DNA of 64,000 bases from Leptolyngbya sp. NIES-2104 (GTDB lineage Bacteria > Cyanobacteriota > Cyanobacteriia > Leptolyngbyales > Leptolyngbyaceae), in contig NZ_BBWW01000001.1 in the NCBI RefSeq assembly GCF_001485215.1, positions 4,154,001-4,218,000 of the forward strand, given 5' to 3'. A program made the translations under genes and the position numbers. Every line of letters begins with the position of its first letter. Positions within the stretch are counted from its first letter, which is position 1. The notes below the pieces were generated by a model, which did no database searches, was not told the origin of the DNA, and saw only the letters and a program-made list of their open reading frames with translations. Positions 1-8,208 of the stretch are shown piece after piece.

Positions 1-649
1 GCAAATATTGATCTTGCTTGTTGAATACAAGAACTAATCGCTTTCCAACTGAGGTGATTTTTTGAATTGCTTGAAATTCAGTGGCAGTTAAATCGCCATT
101 TGTCACGAACAGAACGACATCCGACGATCGCGCTAATTTCCAAGCATCTCTTTCTGCAATAATCCCACCATCGGTCGCTGCAAATAATTCTGGCGTATCT
201 TGCAAAACTAATTTCTGTGAAATGCCTTCCGCCCAGCGATGTTGTAAGAGATTCACGAGCATCGTTTTACCAACGGACTTTCCACCCATGACCGCAAAGC
301 GAATTTCATCACGATTAAGATCTGAAGTGATGGATTGAATCTGCGATCGTAGATCGGACAATTGTTGAGCGCTACCATCGATCGTTAAATCCTGAGACTC
401 GATCGCCAGCAGATCTAATAAACTTTTTGCCTCAACTAATTCGGTTTGAACCCGATTTAATGTCACTGGCTCAACTTTAATTTTCGGCGTGTCGTCTTTC
501 TGAAATTTCAACGCCACCCAAGCAATCCCGCTTCCAATGACGATCGCGGGAAGCCAATCGCCCAGAGTATGCGTCAAATTCTCTAAAAACCACAGGGAAA
601 GGGACGCACCAATACCACCGAAAATTAACGATCGCTGCCAGCTAGACAT
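1..649 (-). CDS. Membrane-associated GTPase, 3' part outside window
   Basis: Translated from the ATG at 647-649 leftwards; the reading frame runs open off the window start, so only about 216 N-terminal residues are visible. Two hydrophobic segments lie near residues 7-21 and 33-47. A Walker A motif GGKSVGKT is at about 122-129, a DTPE segment follows it, and an NKQD motif (G4, NKxD) is close to the window edge. This fits the dynamin/Era-like GTPases with a DUF697 tail found in cyanobacteria, but the C-terminal domain cannot be seen. Substrate and role unknown. The gene is co-directional with psbA but downstream of its terminator, so it is probably transcribed separately. Confidence 0.7.
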   Translation of the reverse strand, partial: MSSWQRSLIFGGIGASLSLWFLENLTHTLGDWLPAIVIGSGIAWVALKFQKDDTPKIKVEPVTLNRVQTELVEAKSLLDLLAIESQDLTIDGSAQQLSDLRSQIQSITSDLNRDEIRFAVMGGKSVGKTMLVNLLQHRWAEGISQKLVLQDTPELFAATDGGIIAERDAWKLARSSDVVLFVTNGDLTATEFQAIQKITSVGKRLVLVFNKQDQYL

Positions 650-735
650 TTCTGATCCATTTTGCAAGTCACTGATTCCCAGGATAAGCGATAGTTCTTC
701 AGTTGACTTGCCCCAAACGAATCAAATTTAAACGC

Positions 736-765
736 GAAAAAGCCCCCCAGTCGTGGAGGGCTTTG
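736..765 (-). terminator. psbA terminator
   Basis: On the minus strand a stem with arms AAAGCCCTCC and GGGGGGCTTT closes a 6-nt loop and is followed by a T run. It starts about 20 bp after the psbA stop, a textbook rho-independent terminator. Confidence 0.85.
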
Positions 766-783
766 TGCTAGCTCTGTTGAGAA

Positions 784-1866
784 TTAGCCGTGGATTGCAG
801 GTGCACTCAGTGCAACCGGTGCCGCTTCACCTGCCGCCAAGTCGAGCGGGAAGTTGTGAGCGTTCCGCTCGTGCATCACTTCCATACCCAAGTTCGCACG
901 GTTGATCACGTCAGACCAGGTGCTGACCACACGACCTTGCGAGTCGATGATCGATTGGTTGAAGTTGAATCCGTTCAGGTTGAATGCCATCGTGGACACA
1001 CCCAAGGCGGTCATCCAGATACCAACCACGGGCCATGCTCCCAAGAAGAAGTGCAATGCGCGTGAGTTGTTGAACGATGCGTATTGGAAGATCAACCGAC
1101 CGAAATAGCCGTGTGCTGCAACGATGTTGTAGGTCTCTTCTTCTTGTCCGAACTTGTAGCCGTAGTTTTGGCTTTCTGCTTCGGTGGTTTCACGAACCAA
1201 CGAGGAGGTGACCAACGAACCGTGCATTGCACTGAACAAGCTGCCGCCGAATACACCTGCTACGCCGAGCATGTGGAAGGGGTGCATCAAGATGTTGTGC
1301 TCTGCTTGGAACACCAACATGAAGTTGAAGGTTCCAGAGATTCCGAGGGGCATACCATCGGAGAACGAGCCTTGTCCGATCGGGTAGATCAAGAAGACTG
1401 CGGTTGCGGCTGCAACAGGGGCAGAGTAAGCAACGCAGATCCAAGGACGCATGCCGAGACGGTAGGAGAGTTCCCATTCACGTCCCATGTAGCAGAAGAC
1501 TCCGATGAGGAAGTGGAACACGACCAGTTGGTAAGGTCCACCGTTGTACAGCCACTCGTCGAGTGATGCTGCTTCCCAGATCGGGTAGAAGTGCAAGCCA
1601 ATTGCGTTCGATGAAGGAACGACTGCACCGGAGATGATGTTGTTACCGAACATCAACGAACCTGCAACGGGTTCGCGGATGCCGTCGATGTCCACGGGGG
1701 GTGCTGCGATGAAGGCAACGATGTAGCAGATGGTAGCAGCGAGCAAGGTGGGGATCATCAACACGCCGAACCAGCCTACGTACAGGCGGTTTTCGGTGGA
1801 GGTGACCCAGTTGCAGAACTGCGCCCACAGGTTGGCGCTTTCGCGTCTCTGTAAGGTGGTTGTCAT
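784..1866 (-). CDS. psbA: Photosystem II reaction centre protein D1
   Basis: Encodes D1, the thylakoid subunit that, with D2, carries P680, pheophytin, QB and ligands of the Mn4CaO5 cluster. Starting at the [10 protein letters not shown] methionine the protein has the canonical 360 residues; the open frame extends 11 codons further upstream, but that lacks the family N-terminus. Visible functional residues: Tyr161 (YZ), Asp170, Glu189, His190, His198 (P680 ligand), His215 (iron), and the C-terminal His332/Glu333/His337/Asp342/Ala344 group followed by a 16-residue extension removed by CtpA. Residue 130 is Glu, the form associated with high-light D1 variants rather than Gln130. Monocistronic, with its own promoter and terminator. 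Confidence 0.98.
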   Translation of the reverse strand: MTTTLQRRESANLWAQFCNWVTSTENRLYVGWFGVLMIPTLLAATICYIVAFIAAPPVDIDGIREPVAGSLMFGNNIISGAVVPSSNAIGLHFYPIWEAASLDEWLYNGGPYQLVVFHFLIGVFCYMGREWELSYRLGMRPWICVAYSAPVAAATAVFLIYPIGQGSFSDGMPLGISGTFNFMLVFQAEHNILMHPFHMLGVAGVFGGSLFSAMHGSLVTSSLVRETTEAESQNYGYKFGQEEETYNIVAAHGYFGRLIFQYASFNNSRALHFFLGAWPVVGIWMTALGVSTMAFNLNGFNFNQSIIDSQGRVVSTWSDVINRANLGMEVMHERNAHNFPLDLAAGEAAPVALSAPAIHG

Positions 1867-1904
1867 GGTTCTGTATGAGTGCTTAATTGGTTTACTCAAA
1901 GATT

Positions 1905-1922
1905 AGATTGACGAATCAATCT
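1905..1922 (-). promoter_or_regulatory. psbA 5'-UTR hairpin
   Basis: A perfect 7-bp stem AGATTGA/TCAATCT closes a TTCG tetraloop (a stable loop class) about 40 nt upstream of the psbA start codon, just downstream of the predicted transcription start. It could stabilise the mRNA 5' end or influence translation; function is inferred. Confidence 0.55.
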
Positions 1923-1930
1923 ATGAAACT

Positions 1931-1959
1931 AGATTAAGCGAGTTATTTCGTTTTGTAAA
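1931..1959 (-). promoter_or_regulatory. psbA: psbA promoter
   Basis: On the minus strand, TTTACA (1954-1959) and TAATCT (1931-1936) are separated by exactly 17 bp, a good sigma70-type promoter. Transcription would start near 1924, giving a leader of roughly 60 nt. The TTTACAAA over the -35 matches one half of the HLR1 element bound by RpaB, but the second half is poor. Confidence 0.7.
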
Positions 1960-2052
1960 GGGGTGAATTAAGTTTCTGCTCATTTTCTGTAACAGTGAAT
2001 TTACTGTTGCACAGGTCGATCGTTAGAACTCGTGCCGTTTGGGGTTCAAATT

Positions 2053-3090
2053 TCAGGAATGAGAAGCATCTCCAATCCTGAGATTCGCCAGTGCTTGCTT
2101 CATATCGGTTTCTAAGAATCGATCGACAGAGCCATGAATCCAAGCAAACGACTTCTGATGGTCTTCACAAATTCGCTCAAATCCAAGAACATGCCGCAAC
2201 CTCTCATAAATCGGATGAACGATTAGCGAATACAAGTCACAGATTTCTGGATAGTCGTTCCGAATCTTTAGTAAAGTCTGCTGTGCGTCTTCTAGAAGCT
2301 GGCACAACGTCGCGACGGTCAGATAAGGCTGATCGATGACCCAGGCTCGAATGTGAATTGATAGGCAAGTTCGATCGCCTGGAACCGCCATAATGAACGG
2401 ATCGACTGGATTATCAGTGGTGAGGTAGAAACTTTTACTTGGCTGCTGGAAGAAGTAACCTTCCGATTCTGATGCCACCGGGAAAAGCACAGAGGCGGCG
2501 ACGACTGTGTGATTGTCAGACCGTCGTAAAACTCGCATTCCAGTCGCGTACTGTTGCGACCAAATTCTTAAAACTTTCGCAACCTTCGACATGGCAGCAC
2601 CATCGCGGATCATCGGTGCGTAGTTGCGGGTATACAGATTTGCGATCGAGATTGCATCAGTCCGTGGATTAAACGCGTCGGCAAAAAGTTCGATCGATTT
2701 TTCCGGTTTGGGCAGTTCCAAATCAGGCAGAGAACGAACTTGTAAACAGAGCGAATTTCCGTCGTACTCTTTATCGAGGAGTCCGAGGGAAACTAAGCGA
2801 TCGATCATCATTCCAGCGGCTCGATCGCTGCCTCGATCTTGACCTTGGTAAAACAGTTCAGCCGCTTCGCGATGAGTGCAGCTAATCAGACCGTCTGGAG
2901 CCTGAAGCTCTTTTAGATTCGTGGGAAGCCGCCCATGTAATTCTTCCTGCTGCTTTAGAAGAAGATAAGCCCACAACCGCACAAAATATTCTGCTTTGCG
3001 TCGTGTGAGTCCGCCTCGACGCTGAATCATTGATACATACGGACGTTGGATCTCGATCGGGAACAAGCGATCTACGAGTTCTGGAAGCAT
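2053..3090 (-). CDS. Conserved protein of unknown function, 345 aa
   Basis: I do not recognise a named family. The N-terminal third (to about residue 115) is helical and rich in Arg/Lys. It includes a segment with TRRKAEYFVRLWAYLLLK and a stretch around SCTHREAAELFYQ...RAAGMMIDRLVSLGLL that looks like a winged-helix DNA-binding fold. The remainder is mixed alpha/beta with no membrane segment or signal peptide. Composition and GATCG density match neighbouring genes, so it looks native. It lies upstream of psbA in the same direction, separated by the psbA promoter region, and is divergent from the LuxR-type gene at 3491. Role unknown. Confidence 0.75.
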   Translation of the reverse strand: MLPELVDRLFPIEIQRPYVSMIQRRGGLTRRKAEYFVRLWAYLLLKQQEELHGRLPTNLKELQAPDGLISCTHREAAELFYQGQDRGSDRAAGMMIDRLVSLGLLDKEYDGNSLCLQVRSLPDLELPKPEKSIELFADAFNPRTDAISIANLYTRNYAPMIRDGAAMSKVAKVLRIWSQQYATGMRVLRRSDNHTVVAASVLFPVASESEGYFFQQPSKSFYLTTDNPVDPFIMAVPGDRTCLSIHIRAWVIDQPYLTVATLCQLLEDAQQTLLKIRNDYPEICDLYSLIVHPIYERLRHVLGFERICEDHQKSFAWIHGSVDRFLETDMKQALANLRIGDASHS

Positions 3091-3360
3091 GACAGGTGGG
3101 GGCTTTTGAAGATTTAGGAAAACAACCCAATTGGGTGATAGTCAAGCGAATGCTAAATCAACGACAATCTGAGATAAGAAATTACGGATGCTTTTATTTA
3201 GTTCGATTTGCAATAGGAATATGCACATTCGATTGCGATCGAATGACTGAACACGCACCTTCTAATTGATATCGCTCTGTCTTAACCAAAGTTATGCACC
3301 ATCAATGGTTTCAGAGCTGTGCTCTTATTATGATGAGTTCTTCCTTTCAGACTGATAAAA

Positions 3361-3445
3361 TTCCTAAAACTTCAAATTACTTCAGTCTCGTTCGCTGTTG
3401 TTCAGGTTAATTCAGTATGCTTCAGTGCGCTCATTGTGTGTTCAG
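3361..3445. repeat. Helically phased TTCAG array
   Basis: The pentamer TTCAG starts at 3381, 3401, 3411, 3421 and 3441, and degenerate copies fill most intermediate 10-bp registers: TTCCT at 3361, TTCAA at 3371 and TTCGC at 3391. A 10-bp period places all copies on one DNA face. It ends about 45 bp before the ATG of the LuxR-type gene. Extra TTCAG copies at 3310 and 3346 are out of register. It probably is a multi-site operator or an intrinsic DNA-shape element; the binding protein is unknown. Confidence 0.6.
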
Positions 3446-3490
3446 AAGGACAGTTCGCACAATGAGGCAGTGCTTAACAATTCCGAAGCT

Positions 3491-4171
3491 ATGACTGTTC
3501 CCTTCTTCTCTGTGCCTCCTGCACGCCATGTCGCCTGGGTCAATGTATACGCTCAACAGCGATCGAATCGTCGCTCTCGCCGCAATCACTCAAACGAAGG
3601 AAATCAGGGGGATTTTTCGAGTTTGTCTTCTTCAGAGGGTGATTTTGTGAGTCAAGACGCGCTTTGGGGAGTGTTGCTAGAAGCGATGCCCCTCGGTGTA
3701 ATGGTATTGGCTTCATCGCTGCAAATGGTTTACTGCAATGAGAAAGCGAAAGATTTGTGCGATCGTTTACGAAATGAAGCGAATGAATTACCAATCAGCA
3801 TTTGTCAGCTTTGCCAGCGATTGATTCAAGAAGATTCGCCAGAGCCGCTGATTATGGAGTATCAAGAACAAGAGCAGTTCTTGCGCTTACAAGCTCGATG
3901 GATGAATTTGTCAACGCCACAGCCGTTACTTCTGGTTTTGATCGAGGATTGTCATGAATCGATGCGGAATGAATTAGCGATCGAGCAAGATAAATATGAT
4001 TTAACCGATCGAGAAGCCGAAATCTGGTTCTTACTGCGTCAAAAATATCCGTATCAAGATATTTCTGCGTTGCTCAATATCAGCTTGAATACGGTAAAAA
4101 CGCACGTTAAGAACATCTATGCAAAGCGGAAGAACTTAGCAAAAGAGCGCAAAATTTGGTATTCCAGATAG
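3491..4171 (+). CDS. LuxR-type transcription regulator with PAS-like sensor region
   Basis: The C-terminal 60 residues form a LuxR/GerE helix-turn-helix: LTDREAEIWFLLRQKYPYQDI then ALLNISLNTVKTHVKNIYAK. The middle region (about residues 60-150) has a PAS-like pattern, with a LLEAMPLGVMVL segment and a cysteine-containing IS-x-CQLCQ stretch. No receiver domain is present, so this is not a standard response regulator. I take ATG 3491 (226 aa) as start; an upstream TTG in frame at 3398 would run through the TTCAG array. cofG begins 21 bp downstream, so the two are probably cotranscribed. The phased array upstream suggests autoregulation, which is inferred. Confidence 0.82.
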   Translation: MTVPFFSVPPARHVAWVNVYAQQRSNRRSRRNHSNEGNQGDFSSLSSSEGDFVSQDALWGVLLEAMPLGVMVLASSLQMVYCNEKAKDLCDRLRNEANELPISICQLCQRLIQEDSPEPLIMEYQEQEQFLRLQARWMNLSTPQPLLLVLIEDCHESMRNELAIEQDKYDLTDREAEIWFLLRQKYPYQDISALLNISLNTVKTHVKNIYAKRKNLAKERKIWYSR

Positions 4172-4192
4172 TATGTCTATTCTGGTGCGCTG

Positions 4193-5152
4193 ATGCGATC
4201 GATTACTTACAGTCCGGCTTATACGATCGTTCCAACTTACGAATGCTTTAATCGCTGTACGTATTGCAATTTTCGGGTTGATCGAGATGAATGGCTGAGT
4301 TTGTCCAAGGCAGAAAAGACTCTAAAACAGCTTCAATCTCAGAACGTGATTGAAATTCTAGTTTTAAGTGGCGAAGTTCATCCGCAAAGTTCGAGAAGAG
4401 CGGCTTGGTTCGATCGCATTTTCGATCTTTGCGAACTTGCGCTTTCAATGGGATTTCTACCTCATACTAATGCTGGAATTCTCAGCTTTGATGAGATGTC
4501 GAAACTGAAAACGGTGAATGTTTCAATGGGGTTAATGTTGGAACAAATGACGTTTTTAGAAGAAGTTCATCGCCATGCACCGAGTAAAATTCCAGAAGTA
4601 CGATCGCAACAATTAACCTGGTCAGGAGAATTACAGATTCCATTTACAACCGGATTGCTGCTAGGAATTGGGGAAAGTGAGCGCGATCGTATCGACACAT
4701 TAGAGAAAATTGCTCAGATTCACGATCGCTTTGGTCATATTCAAGAAGTAATTCTACAGCCCTACAGTCCAGGTCACAAAGACAGCCTCTCTCAAGCTGC
4801 TTTCAGCCCACAGCAATTAATCGAATTAATCAAAATCGCGCGTCAGACTTTACCAAAATCAATTTCGATTCAAATCCCCCCAAATCTCGTTTCAAACGAT
4901 TTAATTGCTTGCTTAGAAGCAGGTGCAACTGATTTAGGTGGAATTAGTCCACATGATGAAGTAAATCCTGATTATCCGCATCCCAAAGCTTCAGAATTAG
5001 AAAAATTCTTGCGACCTCACGGATTTGATTTAGTTCAGCGATTGCCTGTTTATCCACAGTACGATTGCTGGCTTTCTAATCGATTGAGAAGCGCTGTCCA
5101 ACGTTATAGAACTGCGGGACTTGCCACACCTAAAAACTCTGTGACGTGTTGA
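4193..5152 (+). CDS. cofG: FO synthase subunit CofG (radical SAM)
   Basis: Radical SAM enzyme that, with CofH, makes the deazaflavin FO (7,8-didemethyl-8-hydroxy-5-deazariboflavin). In cyanobacteria FO serves mainly as the antenna chromophore of photolyase. The CxxxCxxC cluster motif is CFNRCTYC near residues 18-25, followed by family-typical LVLSGE, TNAG, GLLLGIGES and the GGISPHDEVNPDYPHP region. Length 319 aa is normal. No cofH is nearby. It follows the LuxR-type regulator by 21 bp, and its last 49 bp overlap the 3' end of the convergent alpha/beta hydrolase gene. Confidence 0.93.
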   Translation: MRSITYSPAYTIVPTYECFNRCTYCNFRVDRDEWLSLSKAEKTLKQLQSQNVIEILVLSGEVHPQSSRRAAWFDRIFDLCELALSMGFLPHTNAGILSFDEMSKLKTVNVSMGLMLEQMTFLEEVHRHAPSKIPEVRSQQLTWSGELQIPFTTGLLLGIGESERDRIDTLEKIAQIHDRFGHIQEVILQPYSPGHKDSLSQAAFSPQQLIELIKIARQTLPKSISIQIPPNLVSNDLIACLEAGATDLGGISPHDEVNPDYPHPKASELEKFLRPHGFDLVQRLPVYPQYDCWLSNRLRSAVQRYRTAGLATPKNSVTC

Positions 5153-5958
5153 AGATACGTTTCTGGATCTTCCAACATTGGAAAATGTGCGGTGTTTGGA
5201 ATCGTGACGTGCTGAACTCGATCACTTAATACCGCAGCATTTTTTCCCAATTCAGGAGGAATAATCTTGTCGTATTCACCCGAAATTAACAACGTTGGAA
5301 CCGAGATTCGAGCAAATTCACCGGGCATCGTTTTCGCTGCTTCTTCACTCACAGCGGAATACATTGTGCCGAGTGCAGCCGCTTCATCTGCTAGTAAGAA
5401 ATCCGCTAAAAATGCGCGACTTTCTTCACGCGGGACAGGCTGATGAAGAAATCGCTGCATAAATAAGCGATCGGTAAACGGCAAACTATAAAGCCACGGC
5501 AGACGGAATTTCACCACATAGCCACCAAACTGATGAAAGGCTTTGAATGCTCTTTCTTGATATTCAAAAATGCCACTACAGGTGAGAACAGCTCGATCGA
5601 CGAATTCCCCGTATCGATTAAGGAATAAAACCGCGATCGATGCCCCAGTCGAATGAGCATTCAGACAAACTTTCTGAAGCCCTAGTGCAACTAACAGCCC
5701 CGCCAAATCTCTGACGTAGATATCTAATTGATAAGTAGACTCAGGCGCTTTATCCATCTTTGAGCGACCGAATCCGCGCATATCGTACAGCAAACAATCG
5801 AAATGATGAGACAGCGATCGAGCCGTACTTTCCCAATATCGAGCAGAACCACCCCAACCATGAATAAATACTAAAACTGGCTTACCGCTCGGTTCATTCC
5901 CCGATTCAGTAATCCATTCGTAATAGTGATTAAATCCGTTCACTGAAATGTAAGCCAT
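5104..5958 (-). CDS. Alpha/beta-fold hydrolase
   Basis: A 284-residue alpha/beta hydrolase, probably cytoplasmic. The oxyanion segment FIHGWGGSARYW is near residue 33, the nucleophile elbow is AHSTGAS (Ala instead of the usual first Gly of GxSxG), the acid is in SGEYDKIIPP, and the histidine is in NTAHFPMLEDPE. All three members of a Ser-Asp-His triad are therefore present. Substrate cannot be predicted; close relatives include esterases, haloperoxidase-like and epoxide hydrolase-like enzymes. Convergent with cofG with 49 bp of overlap. Confidence 0.88.
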   Translation of the reverse strand: MAYISVNGFNHYYEWITESGNEPSGKPVLVFIHGWGGSARYWESTARSLSHHFDCLLYDMRGFGRSKMDKAPESTYQLDIYVRDLAGLLVALGLQKVCLNAHSTGASIAVLFLNRYGEFVDRAVLTCSGIFEYQERAFKAFHQFGGYVVKFRLPWLYSLPFTDRLFMQRFLHQPVPREESRAFLADFLLADEAAALGTMYSAVSEEAAKTMPGEFARISVPTLLISGEYDKIIPPELGKNAAVLSDRVQHVTIPNTAHFPMLEDPETYLQHVTEFLGVASPAVL

Positions 5959-6023
5959 GCCGTTTAGCAGATTGATGTCTAATGCTTAGGGTATCATCGG
6001 ACTTTCAATCTGCTAATCAAGCT

Positions 6024-7361
6024 TTATGCTGATTCCGGTTTTGGAATCGAGGACGGATGTAGGAGCAGTTCAGCCGTCGATCGCTTCTCAACCATTTCGC
6101 GAGTAATCGTACAGCGAGTCACATCCTTACGGGAAGGCAACTCGTACATGATATCGAGCATCATTTCTTCGACAATGCTCCGAAGCGCCCGCGCTCCGGT
6201 CTTCCGACGGTATGCCTCTTGTGCGATCGCTCTTACCGCATCAGGCTTAAATTCAAGCTGTACATTGTCCATCTTCAGCAATTTCTGGAACTGCTTCACC
6301 AGCGCATTCTTCGGCTCTGTGAGAATCTCAGCGAGTGCATCTTCATCAAGTGGATCGACCACTGCCATCACTGGAATCCGTCCGATAAATTCAGGAATCA
6401 GACCGAATTTCACTAAGTCGTCCGGTTCTAAGTGTTGCAATACATCAGCAGTGCGCTTTTCTTTCGATTGTTCGCCGGATTGGACAAATCCCATCGCTCG
6501 TTTGCCCATCCGCTGTTCGACCGCTTTATCGAGTCCCACAAACGCACCACCGCAAATAAATAAGATGTTGCTGGTATCGATTTGAATGCAGTCTTGATAA
6601 GGATGTTTGCGACCGCCTTGAGGAGGGACATTCGCGATCGTGCCTTCCAACATTTTCAATAGTGCTTGCTGAACGCCTTCGCCCGATACATCACGGGTAA
6701 TCGAAGGATTCTCGCTCTTCCGCGCAATTTTATCGATTTCGTCAATATAGATAATTCCGCGTTGCGCCTCTTCGACATCGAGATCAGCAACTTGAAGCAA
6801 CCGGAGCAGGATGTTTTCGACATCTTCACCGACATATCCCGCTTCAGTTAATGTTGTCGCGTCAGCTACCGCGAACGGAACATCAAGAATTTCAGCTAAA
6901 GTCTGAGCGAGAAGCGTTTTACCGCATCCAGTCGGACCAATCAATAAGATATTCGACTTCTGAAGTTCAACGACATCGTCTGGGGACGACTTGCCGTTGC
7001 TCTTCGCCTGTAGAAAGCTCAGACGCTTGTAATGGTTATAAACCGCGACCGAGAGGACTTTTTTCGCCTCATCTTGACCGATGACGTGTTCATCCAAATA
7101 CTTCTTGATCTCTCGCGGTTTGGGCAATTGATTGAGGGAAATATTTGCAGAACGCGATCGACGTTTTTCTGGGGCTTGCTCTCGGCGCGGGACAGGTTGC
7201 GGGGCAGCACTGGAGTCAAACAACTCCTCATCCAAAATCTCATTGCACAAATCGACACACTCATCGCAGATGTAAACACCTGGACCAGCGATTAGTTTAC
7301 GGACTTGTTCTTGAGACTTGCCACAAAAAGAACATTTTAGATGGGAGTCGTACTTTGACAT
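6024..7361 (-). CDS. clpX: ATP-dependent Clp protease ATPase subunit ClpX
   Basis: AAA+ unfoldase that selects substrates and feeds them to ClpP. The zinc-binding domain has Cys10, Cys13, Cys32 and Cys35; Walker A GPTGCGKT is at 142-149, Walker [10 protein letters not shown] near 203-211, a GRKH loop follows (pore/RKH region), and the C-terminal small domain carries the [15 protein letters not shown] sensor-2 region. The 445-residue length is usual. It follows clpP by 9 bp on the same strand, so the two form a translational unit in the classic tig-clpP-clpX order. Confidence 0.98.
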   Translation of the reverse strand: MSKYDSHLKCSFCGKSQEQVRKLIAGPGVYICDECVDLCNEILDEELFDSSAAPQPVPRREQAPEKRRSRSANISLNQLPKPREIKKYLDEHVIGQDEAKKVLSVAVYNHYKRLSFLQAKSNGKSSPDDVVELQKSNILLIGPTGCGKTLLAQTLAEILDVPFAVADATTLTEAGYVGEDVENILLRLLQVADLDVEEAQRGIIYIDEIDKIARKSENPSITRDVSGEGVQQALLKMLEGTIANVPPQGGRKHPYQDCIQIDTSNILFICGGAFVGLDKAVEQRMGKRAMGFVQSGEQSKEKRTADVLQHLEPDDLVKFGLIPEFIGRIPVMAVVDPLDEDALAEILTEPKNALVKQFQKLLKMDNVQLEFKPDAVRAIAQEAYRRKTGARALRSIVEEMMLDIMYELPSRKDVTRCTITREMVEKRSTAELLLHPSSIPKPESA

Positions 7362-7370
7362 AGCTGCCTC

Positions 7371-8066
7371 TTATCTTGCTGCGGCGACAGGTTCGTTTGC
7401 TTTAGGGAGATTTTGCCGAGTGATCACTTGGTCAATCAATCCATAAGCCTTTGCTTCTTCGGCAGACATAAAGAAGTCGCGTTCTGTGTCTGCTTCGAGG
7501 CGATCGAGCGGTTGTCCGGTGTGCTGAGCGAGTAACTCATTCAGCTTGCGCTTATGATAAAGGATTTCTTTCGCTTGGATCTCGATGTCCACGGCTTGCC
7601 CTTGAGCGCCACCCAACGGCTGGTGAATCATAATTCGAGAACTCGGCAAGGACATCCGTTTTCCAGGAGTTCCACCGGACAGAAGGAACGCTCCCATACT
7701 AGCAGCGAGTCCAAAACAAATGGTCACGACATCACAGCTGACTTGCTGCATCGTGTCATAGATTGCCATTCCCGCTGTGACAGAGCCACCCGGAGAATTG
7801 ATATAGATTTGGATATCTTTTTCAGGATCTTCGGCTTCGAGAAACAGAAGTTGAGCCACGATCGAATCGGCAACCGTGTCATCGATCGCGCTTCCGAGGA
7901 AGATGATTCGTTCGCGCAACAGACGCGAGTAAATATCAAAGGCACGTTCACCGCGCCCAGACTGCTCAACCACCATCGGGACGACATTGGTTGGAGCGGC
8001 TTGGGAGACGACATCCAGCGTGCTGAGATTTTGAATGATGTAGTCGTGAGATTGGGAGTTATACAT
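7371..8066 (-). CDS. clpP: ATP-dependent Clp protease proteolytic subunit
   Basis: Serine peptidase subunit forming the Clp barrel. Catalytic Ser123 lies in GLAASMGA and His148 in RIMIHQP; the acid is in EADTERD. I prefer ATG 8064-8066 (231 aa); an in-frame ATG ten codons upstream is also possible. Even the shorter form has an N-terminal extension of about 30 residues before the [20 protein letters not shown] core, probably a propeptide. Cyanobacteria carry several ClpP paralogues plus ClpR; this is the copy linked to clpX. Confidence 0.97.
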   Translation of the reverse strand: MYNSQSHDYIIQNLSTLDVVSQAAPTNVVPMVVEQSGRGERAFDIYSRLLRERIIFLGSAIDDTVADSIVAQLLFLEAEDPEKDIQIYINSPGGSVTAGMAIYDTMQQVSCDVVTICFGLAASMGAFLLSGGTPGKRMSLPSSRIMIHQPLGGAQGQAVDIEIQAKEILYHKRKLNELLAQHTGQPLDRLEADTERDFFMSAEEAKAYGLIDQVITRQNLPKANEPVAAAR

Positions 8067-8208
8067 GAGGCAAGCGGCTACGTTCCACAAGTTCAATTCT
8101 AGCCAACAAACGATAAGTTATCAGGCTTACATCTGAATGCTTAATGATTTGCTGGATTTATAAATCACTTGGGCAGGTGAGACACCTACCCCACAGCCAT
8201 TTATAGCC

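Noticed and set aside
1084-1566. 160-codon plus-strand frame opposite psbA
   Set aside because: Shadow of psbA codon usage; low-complexity Glu/Val/Gly-rich translation with no family resemblance.
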